The notes beneath the pieces are model-generated. The model made no database searches. It was not told the origin of the DNA and worked only from the letters and a program-made list of their open reading frames with translations. This document shows, one piece after another, positions 62,695 to 64,000 of a stretch of 64,000 bases of DNA (position 1 is its first letter; each line of letters opens with the position of its first letter). The position numbers and the translations under genes were made by a program. The stretch is from an uncultured Bacteroidota bacterium (GTDB taxonomy: Bacteria; Bacteroidota; Bacteroidia; Bacteroidales; P3), in NCBI GenBank assembly GCA_902771735.1, contig CACXXO010000002.1:1-64000 (forward strand), given 5' to 3'.

Positions 62695-64000
62695 CTACTC
62701 TCCCATTGCCTGCTTCAGATACACTTTGCCCATCTCTATCTCAATCTCGGCGTCGAGCACCTCGCCCTTCGCTTTCAGCCAGGCCGTCTGCGCCGCCATC
62801 AAGTCGCTGCTGCTCGCCATTCCGGCGGCAAAACTCTCGTCGGCAAGCTTCAGGTTCTCCTCGGCATTCTCAAGGTCGCTCTTCGCTTGCGCCATCTTTT
62901 TGTAGGCCAGCTCCAGTTCGTGGCGAACCTTGTTCACCTGTAGCTCGATCAGTTCGCGTGCCTCTTCCATCTGCCATTTCACCTCCTCGCGCTTCGCTTT
63001 GGCAGCCTTCAGCGAGTAGAAACTGCCCCCGTGGAGGATAGGCACGTTGACCACCACCCCCGCAAAGAAAGTGCCGCCAAATTCATTCGCGAAGCCGTTG
63101 AACAGGTTGGGGTTTGACACTAAGTAGCCCCCCGTGACGGCGATATTGGGCAAAAGGGTGCTGCGCGCCATCGTGACTCCCTCACGCGCAATGCTGTCGC
63201 TGATGCGCAGCATCTTCATCTCCTTGCGGTTGCCCCACACGCTGTCCATCTCTAACGTAGGAATATAGTGGTCGCTCAAATCATTCTCTCGGCCTATGCC
63301 ACCCTCACCCTCGGCCACGTCAAAATCGCTGTCCAACGGCATCCCGCAGCGCTCCGCCAACAGCATCTTCGCCAGCGCCAGACCGTTCGTCGCCTTCGTC
63401 AGGTTCATCTGCGCCTCGTTCAGCTTCACACGCACCTTCATCAAGTCCCCCTTCGTCGCCACCTCGGCGGCCACCATCTCCTCCACATCGTGCGTCAACG
63501 TGTCGAGCAACGCGGCATACTGCTCCGCCAGCTCCTTCTTGTGTTTTACGCTCACAACCTGCCAGTAAGCCTCGTCGACAGCTATCAGCAGCGACTCCTT
63601 CGCACGGTCGTACTCCACGCTGCTCAGTTCCTTGGCCAAGCTCGCCATCTTGTGCATCGCCATCAACTTGCCGCCCATGAACACAGGCTGCGTCACCGTT
63701 ACGGTGCCGGCCACCACGTTGCGCGTGTCCGTCTCCAATGCCTCCGTGATACGTTGGCCGACATTGTTTATATTGCTTGTCAGTGTCGAACTCGAGATCA
63801 GGTTCGTCAAAGCCGTCGCAATCGTGCCGCCCAGGATAGGTATGCCGCCAAACTCCTGCTGGATGGCGTTCGAGAGGTCCTCCTGCACAATGCCGCTCAG
63901 GTTGTTCAGCCTCTCTTTCTGCTCCTCGCTCAGCAGGTTCGTGCTCTTCTCCATCCAGTTGTACGTGCCGTTGGCGCTCACCTTCGGCAGCATCTGCCAC
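62695..64000 (-). CDS. TolC-family outer-membrane efflux protein (5' truncated by window)
   Basis: The frame is open to the window edge; at least 434 residues. Contains the two TolC repeats: QPVFMGGKLMAMHKMASLAK, the VDEAYWQVVSVKHKKELAEQ helix, VPILHGGSFYSLKAAKAKRE, and a coiled-coil VRHELELAYKKMAQAKSDLE. The visible start WQMLPKVSANGTY is internal to the family, so the signal peptide lies beyond the edge. First visible gene of the export operon. Confidence 0.88.
   Translation of the reverse strand, partial: WQMLPKVSANGTYNWMEKSTNLLSEEQKERLNNLSGIVQEDLSNAIQQEFGGIPILGGTIATALTNLISSSTLTSNINNVGQRITEALETDTRNVVAGTVTVTQPVFMGGKLMAMHKMASLAKELSSVEYDRAKESLLIAVDEAYWQVVSVKHKKELAEQYAALLDTLTHDVEEMVAAEVATKGDLMKVRVKLNEAQMNLTKATNGLALAKMLLAERCGMPLDSDFDVAEGEGGIGRENDLSDHYIPTLEMDSVWGNRKEMKMLRISDSIAREGVTMARSTLLPNIAVTGGYLVSNPNLFNGFANEFGGTFFAGVVVNVPILHGGSFYSLKAAKAKREEVKWQMEEARELIELQVNKVRHELELAYKKMAQAKSDLENAEENLKLADESFAAGMASSSDLMAAQTAWLKAKGEVLDAEIEIEMGKVYLKQAMGE

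Overview
The window comes from a Bacteroidota chromosome, most likely an uncultured gut- or rumen-type Bacteroidales. The evidence is: Bacteroidota-type promoters (TAnnTTTG, several with TTTG about 19 bp upstream); three cargo proteins with C-terminal type IX secretion (T9SS) sorting domains; many short lipoproteins; and family-typical gene neighbourhoods (ftsX-DUF3098-uppP-truB; Nif3 next to a C4 zinc-ribbon protein). Most genes are GC-rich and housekeeping. I see no rRNA, tRNA, CRISPR array, transposase or prophage.

Layout. 1-141 is the tail of a T9SS cargo gene. 146-4053 is a minus-strand operon dnaN-ftsX-DUF3098-uppP-truB. 4146-5361 carries dapD and a lipoprotein. 5694-18193 is plus-strand: a GlsB-like membrane protein, fused ftcD, a tiny lipoprotein plus dnaB, a cysteine desulfidase-like gene, M17 aminopeptidase, pdxA-polA (polA with an eroded proofreading domain) and two exported unknowns. 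18264-26001 is minus-strand: hutH, zinc-ribbon protein, Nif3, an M13 peptidase lipoprotein and a PIF1/RecD-like helicase. 26073-27585 holds an AT-richer leucine-rich-repeat lipoprotein whose first 19 codons resemble the 5' end of the adjacent AlaX-type editing gene. groS-groL lie at 27634-29665.

29916-36392 is the most unusual region. Two copies of a cassette (ECF sigma factor, 89-aa single-span membrane protein, lipoprotein B, lipoprotein A) lie in tandem with an extra lipoprotein C and an extra A copy preceded by a B remnant. Both sigma genes and lipoprotein C are preceded by the same bipartite motif, TGTARTTTTT-N11-TRCGTTMTTATA, at identical spacing. This fits a small auto-regulated envelope regulon of unknown purpose.

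36730-43825 holds an S8 protease (T9SS cargo), typA/bipA, a TonB-C-domain lipoprotein, a macro-like protein and an AlkD-type pair. 43826-44760 is AT-rich and carries about seven TTACANNTGTAA-like palindromes in front of an HTH regulator. nrdDG (45278-47962) has a long leader containing a cobalamin riboswitch. Then come a BspA-like T9SS cargo, pruA with a histone-H1-like Lys/Ala tail, an FKBP, a lipoprotein, a BtuF-like binding protein, fabG, gap, mtgA-xerD, and an export operon (TolC, HlyD, two ABC-2 permeases) with no ATPase in view.

Two families of non-coding repeats are scattered between genes: a palindromic element built from 10-11 bp CTACCAACTC units (five copies) and a 70-85 bp element present once between groS and groL and once between nrdD and nrdG.
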